DNA of 64,000 nucleotides, taken from the NCBI GenBank assembly GCA_022575985.1, contig JAKSXM010000247.1:9199501-9263500 (forward strand). The letters run 5' to 3'. Positions 22,220 through 32,829 of the stretch are shown here, one piece after another (position 1 is the stretch's first letter; the number at the start of each line of letters is the position of its first letter). The translations under genes were made by a program, and so were the position numbers. The stretch is from Anagrus nilaparvatae (Eukaryota; Arthropoda; Insecta; Hymenoptera; Mymaridae). A model generated the notes under the pieces. The model worked only from the letters and a program-made list of their open reading frames with translations, made no database searches and had not been told where the DNA came from.

Positions 22220-23550
22220 ATCAAATTTGGACAATCATATGCTGTGAATATTTATCTCTTATTTGTATAATGTTTCTATTTATTTGCATGTAACAGTATA
22301 ACACCCTTAGTCCGGAAATATCTGTGAAAAAACAGGTCAAATCTCTATATTTGGCTTTTTTCACCCCTTTTATAAAATTTATAGAAAACCTTCATATTCG
22401 GGAAATCATCTATTTTTAAGTTGTCGAGAGTTTATCGAGAAAAAAATTTTTTTTTTATTTTTAAGACCTCACGTAGACCTCACGTATCATTTTATGCTAT
22501 TTATTCATGGAATTTTGATGCGAGCTAAGTAACATATTGGTTTGTCTCTTTCTTACTTATTACTTTTGTACTGGTTAATTTAAACAGCAATTTAAATCCT
22601 TGTAGGGTACCTACACTAGTTATTACGGCGCCTTCTACAATAGCCACATGCACAAATATGGAAGTACCTATGGATAGACATATATGTGTATGGCCAACCT
22701 AATATTAAAATCTGCCTTACCAGCAGGTAAAAAGTCTACAATAATTAATGTAGAAAAATAGAGGGCGCAGTTATCTGAAGGTTGGCCATTAGTTGGCCAT
22801 TTAGTCGAAATTATTGATCAGCGACCCAAAAAACCCGTATGGTGCAAATCTGAAATCTGAGTACTAAAGAGTGAATATGTAAAAAAAAACCCTTTTTGGG
22901 GGTAGTTTTTGCAAATTTAAGGGTGAAGCCCCAATTTCTCTGCCAAAATACTCCGATTTTTGTGTTCAGCGACCCAAGAAACCTATAGTAGAACAAACCT
23001 GGTGTTTGTCAGTGATAATAGAACCAAACCCATAATTTGACTGGAGTATCACCCCTATCCACCTAGAGGGTTATAAATAGAACCAAAATGAATGAGACCT
23101 TAATGTACATGAAGTTTACTTAAATTTACATAAAAAATATTATTTTCAAACATTTTTTAATAAAATTGGAGACTTTTTTCATTGATTTTTCCAAAAATTT
23201 CCTAATAATGCCTGACATGCCCATTTCACTCCCGTTTTTTGGATATTTTTAAGGGTTGTAGCTGAAAACTAATGTCAGATTCTGAAAGAGCATGAAATTT
23301 CACTATAGAAATAAACTTTTTAGCCTCTTATCTATAAGGGAATATATTTATTTTTGCTCATTTCCAAAACTCTCCGCCCCGGCGTTAATGAGTTAACGTT
23401 TGTCCCTATTACTACGGTTAAAAAGTTTATTTATAACCTCAAATTATTCGTAAGAGAAACTAAATAAAAATAATAAATTCCAAGTTAACTTAATTAATAA
23501 AATGAAAAGGTTTCCATTAACGTACAAAAAAAAAATAACCCTTAAGGGTA
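22220..23550. other. Non-coding stretch with diverged repeats
   Basis: About 22820-22990 holds two similar units sharing TCAGCGACCCAA(A/G)AAACC. A fragment of the 36-bp motif of the 6.5-kb block appears at 23357-23395 (CATTTCCAAAACTCTCCGCC). No gene is supported. Confidence 0.45.
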
Positions 23551-23552
23551 AC

Positions 23553-24259
23553 GTCTCCCAGTTTTGAGTAAAAATAACGTTTTTTTTCTGATTAGTTTTC
23601 TCAAAAAGTTTCTTGCATAATAAAAAGATTTTTTTACAGCGATTATAAAAAAACTAATAATGAACACAAAAAAAAAATTTTTTTTTATTTTCTCTTTTTT
23701 TACATATAATGAGATGGCACTGAAGTTGATGTCTAAAAAAAAGTTCCAAATTGGCCCATATCATAACTCGGTTTAGAATCGTCCGAAATAAAAAAAAATA
23801 CCATAAAGTACATGAGTTTTTGCAAATCTTAACCTAAAATCAATGAAAAACATTAAAAATTAAAGAAGTTATTAATTAAATAGAAAAAAGTCAAAATTTG
23901 ACGTTATTTTATCTTCAAAACGAAGGCCTACAGACCAAAATAAACTTCCGATCAGGTTCATTTTAAATGAAGATTCGTAGAATTTCATTACAAATTGATT
24001 AAAAAAAAAAAATTGAAATCGGACCAATAGTTTTTTTGCTATCGTGTGGGCCGCTTACAAAGAGTTTTTTTTCGAGAAAAACGCGTTTGAAGTTTCGAAT
24101 CTTGTATTCTTACATACTAATAATTTCACTTTTAGGCGCTATCATTTCTTTATTATTTGCAGAATTTATTTAAATTTTTTTTTCCATATTCTTAAATACT
24201 TTTTCAACACAAATCAATTACAAAAGAAAAATCGATTTTTAATTTCAAAACTGGGAGAC
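23553..24259. mobile_element. Terminal-inverted-repeat element, about 707 bp
   Basis: GTCTCCCAGTTTTGA at 23553 is matched by TCAAAACTGGGAGAC ending at 24259. The interior is AT-rich. The 102-codon frame beginning at 24044 overlaps the right end and shows no known domain, so I do not call it a gene. A short perfect inverted end at this spacing suggests a MITE; the target duplication is unclear. Confidence 0.6.
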
Positions 24260-25553
24260 GGTCAAGAAGGTCAAGAGGGTCCCCTTAATCCACGCTTAAA
24301 AAAGTATACCAATTTGAATATTTTAGCATTCAGTGAAGTAAAAAAAAATTAAATTTTAATTTTTAAATATAAAATAAAATTTAGTTTGTGGATGAAAAGT
24401 TATTACCTTTTGTTTTGATTGAGATCCTTATCTTAAAATACAAAAAAAAGGTAATTATGATAAGCAACAGTTAAAAAAATCTGTTGAAGATGCTAATAAA
24501 GGTTTGTCGACTACGGAGTTATCTATTTTTTATACAATATCCCTGAAGGTACCATTCGTATAAAAATTGTAGTAACTGGTGCGTAGTAATAAGAAAAATG
24601 TAATAACTGGTACGTAGTAATTAGGTCGGACCGTAGTAATTTGTGCTTTGTATTTTAACTTTAAGGCGTTTTATTTATTTCATAAGAAGTTATTTTCGAG
24701 AAAATTTTTATTTGTCATTTATTTTTATGACTTCAAAATTTAGTTTAAAAGAAAACCAGGTTAAAAATATAAAAAGAGATAAAAAATATATATAGAGAGA
24801 AACGCAAGTAAAATTGTGTCGCATCAAAAATTCCGTAGTAACTGGTGTATGTACGCTAAACAAATTTCTTTCAATAGGAACCTCCCACCTGAAAATAAAG
24901 ACGTATTTTTTCACATCCTGAATCACGTCTTTTTTCAAATCTTAAAACACGTTCGATTATGAGAATTTCGGACGTGAAAAAGACGTGATTTAGGGTGTGA
25001 AAAAAGACGTCTTAATGAATTTTTAAAATTGTTTAAAAAATTTGTTTTTTTTATTTAATTGACTCTATTGTTGTATTTGATCATTATTATAGATTAAAAA
25101 TCATTAATTTGATTATGTTCTCACTTTTGGTTGAAATTAAACCGCAGACATTAGTTGTTTGTAATTTTTTTTCACAATTAATATTGGAACTAAAAATCCA
25201 AAATTCTTGAGTACATACATGAAAAAGAGTAAGTATATTTATTTATATTTAATTTTTTATTTATTTCAATTTTAGCACAACGATTCAGCTGAAAATTTTT
25301 AAATTAAAAGGGTTTTGTTAGAAATATAAGAAAAACCACGGTGTGAAGTTTTGTATGGGCATGTTTATGTATCGTATGCTAATTAATGTAAGAATGCTCT
25401 GATAGAAAACAGATGTACTTCCGTTTATAATATAATCATCTCCAAATATTGTAAACCGTTTTTAGTCTTTAAGTAGCACTCATTCAGTGTGTATGATCAT
25501 GTAGTTAAATATTCATTTTATAATAAAGTATTTTCTTATCCTAATATCCATTA
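24260..25553. other. AT-rich non-coding stretch
   Basis: Small repeats of GTAGTAACTGGT/CGTAGTAAT occur at 24570-24650 and near 24835. An imperfect hairpin on AATCACGTCTTTTTTC (24920) and GACGTGATTTAGG (24980) is present. No coding motif is visible. Confidence 0.4.
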
Positions 25554-25712
25554 TGTAGGATTCGGGTCAACCTGAAGATAATTATTAATTAATTATTGAT
25601 TTTGATTTAATTTTACATTGTATTTATATGTTGAATGAGAATCTTTCTAGAAGTAGTTGTACGTTAAAGTCAAGATGTTTCCGGTGTCATATGGTGTGTT
25701 TTCTGTAGTATG
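25554..25712 (+). repeat. LTR fragment related to the 46.2-kb LTR
   Basis: It starts TGTAGGATTCGGGTCAACCT and follows the first ~155 bp of the LTR at 46171-46701 with only a few differences, ending near TTTTCTGTAGT. The rest of the LTR is missing, so this is a truncated solo LTR of the same family. Confidence 0.85.
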
Positions 25713-25791
25713 TATGAAAGACCCATTACGATCTATGAATTCCCAATAAATCTATTCAAGTGATTTCTGTTTTTATAATTAGATAATTTTT

Positions 25792-26067
25792 CTTATACAG
25801 ATTTTTCACATTGAGCTCACAGGCTGTACTTTAAATATAATTAGCTTATATTCTAAAAATTTATTAACTTTATAGAAACTGCTTAACTTGCCAGGCCCCT
25901 AAATAACCAGTTTATCGGTGGGAAATTAAAATAAAATTAAAGAAATCGTTTTTATTTATAGAAGTTAAGCAGTTTCTAAGATAATAGATTTTTAGAATAT
26001 AAGCTAATTATATTTAAAGTACAGCCTGTGAGCCCAATGTGAAAAATCTGTATAAGAAAAATTATCT
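25792..26067. mobile_element. MITE/foldback, about 276 bp
   Basis: The arms 25792-25889 and 25962-26067 are near-perfect reverse complements (ACAGATTTTTCACATTG and AGAAACTGCTTAACTT are among the matches). The loop is about 70 bp. Confidence 0.85.
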
Positions 26068-26077
26068 GTTTACTGTA

Positions 26078-26735
26078 AACTTTTGCTGAAATAAAAATTT
26101 ACTTAGCTTAGGCCATATAATTTCATCTCACAACATTTATGGCCCAAAAGTTATAATATATTTATTAGGAGTTTATACTTTTGCTGAAATAAAAATTTAC
26201 TTAGCTTAGGCCATGTAATTTCATCTCGCAACATTTTTGGCCCAAAACTTAAAATATAACTTGTGATTAGGAAACAAGACTTAACTTAGTTTTAATTATA
26301 CTTTAATTTATTAAAGTTTTAAAAACATTAATTTAATCAGTATCAGTATTTTGAAATGTACTGTTACTGAAATTAAATTTTTACTTAGCTTAGGCCATAA
26401 AATTTCATCTCACAACATTTATGACCCAAAAGTTATAACATATTTATCAGGAGTTTATACTTTTGCTGAAATAAAAATTTACTTAGCTTAGGCCATGTAA
26501 TTTCATCTCACAACATTTTTGGCCCAAAACTTAAAATATAACTTGTGATTAGGAAACAATAAGACTTAACTTAGTTTTAATTATACTTTAATTTATTAAA
26601 GTTTTAAAAACATTAATTTAATCAGTATCAGTATTTTGAAATGTACTTTTACTGAAATTAAATTTTTACTTAGCTTAGGACATAAAATTTCATCTCACAA
26701 TATTTATGGCCCAAAAGTTATAATTATAACCTTAT
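26078..26735 (+). repeat. Tandem repeat, period about 282 bp
   Basis: A bit more than two copies of a unit containing TTTGCTGAAATAAAAATTTA, CTTAGCTTAGGCCATGTAAT and GGAAACAA...GACTTAACTTAG. Each unit itself holds two related ~95-bp blocks ending GGCCCAAAA. It is non-coding. Confidence 0.88.
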
Positions 26736-26809
26736 AAATATGTTAACATATTTATAAATAATACGGTAAGAAAAAATTTATGAAAAAAAGAAAATTTGGT
26801 CCAGCGATT

Positions 26810-27325
26810 TAATTTACATATGAACATATATTTGCAGAAGAATAAACTTTAAATACACAGGTGCCTCTTTACCATTTATTTCCATTTTTATCCCTGGGAA
26901 TCGATTTATACAGCGGGATCTCATTTTTTCCTGCCGAACCCATATTTTACCCTTATAGTCCATTTTATTCCCTGGGAATCGATTTGTACAGCGAGATCTC
27001 ATTTTTTTCTGGTCGGGCCCAATGAGCCCCTGGATAACTAATTCTATCAGTTGGTATTTAATTTATCATGTGGGAGCCATTTTTTACCTCCAGAATCCAT
27101 TTATATCCTCGGTAATTACCTTTTACATTAGTAATTTATTTATTCCTCTTCCTATAATGCCCCTGACTATGTTACGAATCCCTATAGGGCCAATTCCTTA
27201 CGTGCTAATTAGTGCTATATTAAAAAAAAAAAAAAAATTTTGTATACAGTGCCTGTATTCCGTGAAAAAATGTATACACGGCTGTATACAGGACTGTATA
27301 CAGTGGCTTCGTACGGGAGTAATCA
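26810..27325. other. Short repeats and low-complexity stretch
   Basis: Two copies of CCCTGGGAATCGATTT lie 78 bp apart (26892, 26970), each followed by ACAGCG(G/A)GATCTCATTTTTT. A cluster of TGTATACA-type palindromes lies at 27240-27305. The open frames here show no recognised domain. Confidence 0.5.
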
Positions 27326-27768
27326 CTTAAACAGGTATATTGGGAATTCATCGTAATAGCTCTTTCTAAAAACTTACTGGATGTTATTATATAGGTGAGA
27401 ATCAGAAGCAATGAATTAAGCCTGCTTACATAAATGAAAAGTACTTGATAAATTAGATTTAAATTAGAAATTTATAAAATTTGTACCCAAACTGTATATA
27501 AAGTCCAGTAATAGCTTTCCAAAGCTTTTTGAGAATGCATCAATGAAACTATACTTGAAAAATACTAATTAGTTGGATTTTATATTTTTTTAGGTCCAAA
27601 TTTGTTTATACATTCTAGTTTGAATTTTATTTATCAAATAATTTTCAATTATGCAAACAGGGTGAATTGGTGAATTTCATGGCTTATGATTCTTACTCGT
27701 ACAAACATCCAGAACTTGGTAATAAACCATATCGTTGAAAACCTAAAAAATTTTATATTAATTTTTTT
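27326..27768 (+). repeat. Dispersed repeat R430, copy 1
   Basis: A ~430-bp repeat containing CTTTCTAAAA, AGAATCAGAAGCAA(T/A)GAAT, TCCAGTAATAGCTTTCC, TTTTTTAGGTCCAAATTTG and CATCCAGAACTTGGTAATAA. Two further direct copies occur at 37845-38245 and 38325-38632. Copy 1 ends just before the Crypton-like element. It is non-coding. Confidence 0.85.
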
Positions 27769-27829
27769 TTACATAACATCATTACACAATTTTCAGATAA
27801 ATAAAATTATTGAAAAGTCGATATAGTAT

Positions 27830-27990
27830 ATTAAGCAACAAGGGCGTAAAGTAGGACTTTTTAGCCCGTGTGCGTATGACGCGGAACGAGTTGCCGGCGA
27901 AGCCGGCAACGAGTTCAGCACGAGTCGCCGAAGGCGACGAGTGCGTCGCGTCATCGCACAAGAGCTAAAAAGTCCTACGCCCAAGTTGCT
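27830..27990. repeat. GC-rich palindrome at the Crypton-like element edge
   Basis: The outer arms (AAGCAACAAGGGCGTAAAG ... AGGACTTTTTAGC and GCTAAAAAGTCCTACGCCC ... AGTTGCTT) pair along about 60 bp. The centre holds two perfect small hairpins, GTTGCCGGCGAAGCCGGCAAC split as GTTGCCGGC/GCCGGCAAC, and GTCGCC/GGCGAC. Its GC content is exceptional for this window. It may be a recombination or replication-related terminal structure of the element, but that is inference. Confidence 0.85.
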
Positions 27991-28029
27991 TACACTATTT
28001 TTTGCCTGCCGGGTGTAAAGTTCGTCCAC

Positions 28030-28100
28030 TAGATAAAGCGTCGGTTGGCGGCCGCGGGGGCGGGGGAGGGGGGGTTCGGGGGGCGCAGCCCCCCGACTAA
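28030..28100. other. Poly-G/C stretch with small hairpin
   Basis: GCGGCCGCGGGGGCGGGGGA is followed by GGGGGGCGCAGCCCCCC, a perfect 6-bp G/C stem, then the AT-rich 3' flank of the recombinase gene. It lies between the inverted end motif and the gene and is conspicuous in this AT-rich DNA. Confidence 0.8.
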
Positions 28101-28288
28101 AAAAAAGTAAATTTAAAATAATTATTATATATAAATAAAATTAAACATTTAATTAACATAAACTTTTTTTTATTTTTAAATATAATTTTAATATTAAAAC
28201 TGGAAAGAAAAAAAATTATGTAAATACTAATGAAAACTAAAAGTAAACGAAATTTCATTTGATAAAAATAAATCATTTTTTTTTTCAT

Positions 28289-29474
28289 TTATTGTACTTG
28301 ACAATAATCAGCCAAGTTAATCCTATTTCTTGGAGGTTCTGGTTGTTGACGTTGTTGAACTTCTGGTTGTTGAAGTTGTTGAGGTACTGGTTGTTGAAGA
28401 TGTTGAGGTTCTGGTTGTGGTACATATGGATTTTCAATCTGTGCTGCTATTTGGGTTGCTACTATGCGCTTATTTGTTGTTGAATCAGCTATATATTTTT
28501 CTGCTATGTGTGCTTGTTTCCAACCTCCATGTCTTTTTATTGTGGTCATCGAAGCTCCAGAATTACTTAGCAGAGTAGTGGAGGTTCTACGAAAGCTGTG
28601 CCCTGTGTACAGTCGAGGATTCGGCAAATTCAAAAATTTGGCAATTTTGTTTGGCGTGCTACCTAGTTTATTTTTTCCTATAACCTGTAAAATTAATTTT
28701 CTTATTAAAATTATCAATATTAATTTTAAAATTAGTATTACCTGAGTTGTGCATTTTCCTTTTTGAAAGTTTAAGAAAAAACTTTCATCAGTGGCGTTAG
28801 CTGGCCTCAAATGTATATATTTAAGAACAATTTCCCGGTACGGATTTTCGATACTGAACCGTCTTGTAACATTGGTTTTTGTTTTCGGAATCGTAACGTC
28901 TATGAAGGTACTTCTATCAATGACATCAGTAGTTTTGACACTTCTAAGTTCCGTTCGCCTGCACGCCCCATATATTCCAAATATTGCTATAACCTATAAT
29001 AATAAAATTAAAAATAAATTAATATCAAAATTTTCAAATAGAAAAAAAAATTTTACTTACTTTAGTATCCAAGAATAATGTATCTGGAGCAGTATTAAAA
29101 AATTTATTCAAGTCATCGGATGAAAATACCTCAGCTTGTTTTGCTTTATATCCCTTGTTTTTTGATTTCACAAAATTTATCAATTTATTGTAATTTTCGA
29201 TTCTTATCCCATGGTAATGATAAATCATTGTTTTTATCATGGAATATTTTGACCAAAGTGTTGAGGGTTTAAATGTTTCTGATAACTGTTTAAAATATGC
29301 CATCAATACTCTTTCTTCAAAAGAAACGACTTTCATCTTCGTTTTCCAATCAACAAAACTATTATATGTTTTTTCGTAAATTTCCCGAGACTTTTCAGGT
29401 AACGATTCTAAGGAAGCCTCCTCGGCTAAATCAAGAATTTCTTGAGGAAGTTCCTCATCGAGATTATTATCCAT
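28289..29474 (-). CDS. Tyrosine recombinase, Crypton type, three exons
   Basis: The likely role is DNA strand exchange for movement of its own element, in the nucleus. The ATG at 29474 opens exon 1 (29474-29061, 138 codons), followed by intron 1 (29060-28994, 67 bp, GTAAGT...ATTATAG), exon 2 (28993-28742, 84 codons), intron 2 (28741-28685, 57 bp, GTAATA...TTTACAG) and exon 3 (28684-28289, 131 codons plus stop). All junctions keep phase, giving 353 residues. Exon 1 is an N-terminal SAM-like core-binding domain. Exon 2 starts the catalytic domain with GIYGACRRTEL (first Arg about R150). Exon 3 has YTGHSFRRTSTTLL (H251, R254), HGGWK (W277) and the nucleophile region EKYI (Y286), then a Gln/Pro-rich tail (about 300-345). 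No stop or frameshift is seen. Intron 2 also lacks in-frame stops, so retention would still give an open frame. The HSFRRTS/GGWK spacing fits eukaryotic Crypton recombinases; DIRS is less likely because no reverse transcriptase is present. Confidence 0.9.
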
Positions 29475-29769
29475 TATTAAAAAACTTACGTTTTAAAAAG
29501 ATTTTATTTTATTTAAAAATTTCACGTCTTTTCTCTTTAAATGTTCTGAAGGAACTAAAAATATTAATTTATTTATTGCATTGCTTAGTTACTAAATAAA
29601 CAAATTTTTTTTATATTTGTTTTTTTGCTTAGTAACATAAATAAATTAATTTTATACCCGTTATCAATAAATATAAATTCATTTACTAGGGCCGAAAAAC
29701 CCTGCTTTACGCCCGGAATAGCAAGCGTAAAGCACGAACTTTACACCCGCGCGGGCAAAAAAAAATTTT

Positions 29770-31900
29770 TTAAATATATTTAAGATCGTGAATAAACCAT
29801 TTTCATCAATTAATCATTATTAAAATATAACGAGCATTAAAATGTTTCTACCCCTTAAGGTCAGTCCTCTAGGTGCTCAAGAAGCAGGGTTATATTAAAA
29901 AGAAACTTTTTAGATTTCTTCGGTTTTTTGTAAATCAATTTTTAAAATTGACTATAGATGATTAAAAAAATAGTATTAAGACATGAAAAGCTGTATAATT
30001 TCATGCTGCATCCGATTCTGAGGTTGATTTTTTTAAATTTCGCCCCTGGGGGGCTAAAATTGCTATTTTAGGCTGAGAACGGGAGAATTTGATTTGCTAA
30101 ATTTCAACTTTCATAGGGCTCAAACCTTGATAGAATTGGTCTAAATACTATGTATTTTTATAGTCTTTTGTAATTGAGATATTTCACGCCAATTGGGCCC
30201 AAGTTGAACTGAAGGGTCACAGAAATGGGTCCAAACTATTTTTTCCCGAAAGTACAGCTAATGGAAAATCTAATCCCTCGATTATATTTGTACTCAAATG
30301 ACTTTTATGCTTTATATTCATAAACTTGATATTTTTCAAAGATTTTTAGTTCATTAATTCACACTCCTCCAATAAAATGCGTATTAATGCTTATTTAAAT
30401 ATATTTATAAAAATTTAAATTTAAAAAAATTGAGGTTTTTGGATTATATCATATTTAAACTAACAAAGGGAATTTCAACTGTTCGAGAGGCCAATTAACT
30501 ATAGGACAGATTGTGGTAGCTATAAAAAAACTGAAAACCGATGTTTACTTCCAGCTGAGGACTAGGTATAATACAACGTTAAAATAAAATTTTCTAATTT
30601 TATAATTTGTAATTATCACTTTTATTAAACTTTAAGATTCTAAACCCAAACTATTTTGATTCCCTTAACGCGTATTATTCTAGGCCCCTAAATCAAAATT
30701 ATTCCAAGTCTCTAAACCTGAATTATTCTAAGTCCCTAAATCGATATTATTTCAAGTCGCTAAATCTGAATTATTCTAAGTCCCTAAATCGATATTATTC
30801 TAAGTCCATAAACCTGTATTATCGTAAGTCCTTAAGCCCAGATTTTTCAAAGTCTCCTAATTATTCGAAGTCTCATTTGATCCCCTGCCCCCCTTAAAAT
30901 AGGAAAAATTTGACCCCTTCCGCCCCCTTAATTTTCAAGTTCTGAAGTAACCCCTCCCTATAAACATGCTCCATGTTAACATCTCCCATACCTTCATTTT
31001 ATCTGAATAGGTTTCCTGGGTCAAGAAATTAGATCCCCTAGAAAGGTTCTATGTTAGAAAATAAGGTGTCTTAGGCTATCTTATAAATGATGCTGGCACC
31101 TTTTAAATCAACTAACTACCTTCCATTTAATTTTACTATTTTCGCGTAAATTTCAGCTTTTAATCCCCGTAAACCTCAACAGTAATTCTCTTGCCTTTAG
31201 TCAGTAAACCAAATGACTATATTTAAAAATATAAATTTTTAAATATAAAATTAAAAAAATATATAAATTTAAATTTAAAATAGTTTCAAAAAATTTTTTA
31301 CTCGTTCCTTTTGCTTCAGTAGTTTTTAATATTCGGCTCCATAAAAATGGTGTTTAAAATTAGCTTTTATTTCATATCTTGCAAAAAAATGATCGAAAAT
31401 AGACGAGTAAAGAATTTTCGAAAATTCAGAGATTGAAAAAAATTTTTGAGACCTATTTAACCCATTTAAGTCAACAATTTAAAAAAAATTTGATATTAAC
31501 GTTGAAACTTGGTTTAAAAAGCCATTATTATACTTCTAACGCTTTTTAAAGGGAAAATAAGCACCCTGGAACATTTACCGTATCAAAATATATAGTATTT
31601 AGACCAATTATATCAAGGTTTGAGTCCTATAAAAGTTGTTGTAGTTTAGCAAATCGAATTCTCCTGTTTTTAGCCTAAAATTGCAATTTTAGCCGCCCAG
31701 GGGCGAAATTTCAAAAAACTAGAATTATATTCGGATTTAGCGAGAAACTTTTTATGTCTTGATACTATTTTTTTACACGCTTTTATTTAACTTGACTTGT
31801 CTGTCGCGTTAATAAATATAAATTGATTTTTGGGACACTTCCGGTAAACTTTTTTGTTTTCTGATTGCAGATTCATTTTTGTCTCCGATGACAATTTTAT
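29770..31900. repeat. Inverted-repeat interval containing repeat X
   Basis: About 29955-30155 and 31585-31780 are diverged reverse complements (AAATTTCGCCCCTGG near 30040 is mirrored near 31690; TTGATAGAATTGGTCTAAAT near 30130 near 31600). The loop contains repeat X copy 5 and AT-rich DNA. No coding motif is visible. Confidence 0.65.
30540..30985 (+). repeat. Dispersed repeat X, copy 5
   Basis: It starts TTTACTTCCAGCTGAGGACT. Its middle is a clear minisatellite of ~25-bp units (TTATTCTAAGTCCCTAAATC with GATA or TGAA), at least seven units between 30660 and 30830, more than in copy 1. It ends with the poly-C and ACATGCTCCATGTTAAC segments. Confidence 0.8.
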
Positions 31901-32056
31901 AATAAAAAAAAAAAAATTTGTTTATAACAATTTTATATATTTTCATCTCTCTCTAACAATTTGCTTTTACTATTTACTTTTTTTTCATATAGTATTTTCA
32001 TAATATGTATATGTTACCGTTAGAGTCCGCTCTCCCGATAAAGTTAACATTAACCA

Positions 32057-32806
32057 GTTAAAGTTAACTTTAGCGAAGCGTTTTCGTTAAAGTCCATGAA
32101 GACGATTAAAATGAATAAAAATATAACATTAGCGGCATCATGTTCGTTAAAGTTAACTTTAACCAATCCTTGTTAGTTAAAGTCCATGAAAGCGGTTTCA
32201 TATAAGAGTTCGAGTTTGTATTATATATTATATACGACTCTCGCTATAAGGTACTCTCAGGGCTTAGGTTAGGCTCATAAAGATATTGTGAAACATCTCT
32301 ATGGTTAGGCTACTCTTTTATAAATGCATTTCTTAGGATCAGTAACCACTCCTAGTTATAAGACACCCCAAGGGTTAGGTTAAGCTATTTTTTTTAAAGG
32401 CATTGTCACAGTATTGTTTACAAATTTGCGCATGGGTTCTTAAGCCCACCTTGCCCTAATTCTAAGGAATGCCTTACTGCGTGAAAATGCCTTTAAAAAA
32501 AAAATAGCCTAACCTAACCCTAGGGGTGTGTTATAACTAGGATTGGTTACTAGTCCCAAGAAATGCATTTTTAAAAGAGTAGCCTAACCTAATCCCTTGG
32601 GGTGCCTTATAGCGAGAGTCGTATATAATATATAAACAAATTTTTTTTAGTATGCGAAACCGCTTTCATGGACTTTAACTGACAAGGATTGGTTAAAATT
32701 AACTTTATCGTATACACACCCGTTAATGTTGTATTTTTATTCATTTTAATCGTCTTCGTGGACTTTAACGAAAACGCTTCGCTAAAGTTAACTTTAGCCA
32801 AGCATG
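32057..32806. mobile_element. Foldback element, about 750 bp
   Basis: The arms 32057-32415 and 32470-32806 are reverse complements (GTTAAAGTTAACTTTAGC outermost; GCCTAACCTAA/TTAGGTTAGGC inside). Internal direct repeats of CGTTAAAGTCCATGAAG/GTTAAAGTCCATGAAAG lie in each arm. The centre is about 32440. It is non-coding; the open frames at 32607-32892 are arm by-products. Confidence 0.85.
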
Positions 32807-32829
32807 CAGAAAGAAAATTAAAAACTGTC

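Larger units (their letters stand above)
27829..29765 (-). mobile_element. Crypton-like tyrosine-recombinase element
   Basis: A compact element carrying one spliced tyrosine-recombinase gene (28289-29474). The left side has a ~160-bp GC-rich palindrome (27830-27990) and a poly-G/C stretch (28050-28100). A 28-bp motif (TTTTTTGCCTGCCGGGTGTA ... TTCGT, 27999-28027) recurs inverted at 29734-29762, beside the recombinase 5' end. A second shared motif, GGGCGTAAAG at 27841 and CTTTACGCCC at 29704, is also inverted. No long terminal repeats, DDE transposase or target duplication is seen, as expected for Cryptons. The exact ends are inferred from the inverted motifs and could be off by tens of bases. 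Confidence 0.75.

Noticed and set aside
24044..24352. 102-codon open frame
   Set aside because: Phe/Tyr/Asn-rich translation of AT-rich DNA overlapping the right end of a MITE-like element; no motif.
27022..27411. Overlapping frames of 102 and 63 codons on opposite strands
   Set aside because: No domain; they span TGTATACA palindromes and a poly-A run.
27880..27960. Bacterial contamination suggested by GC-rich hairpins
   Set aside because: The hairpins are flanked seamlessly by AT-rich host-type repeats and an intron-containing eukaryotic recombinase gene.
28259..28745. Plus-strand open frames over the recombinase
   Set aside because: Antisense shadows of the Crypton-like gene; their Val/Leu-rich translation is the reverse strand of Gln/Pro-rich codons.
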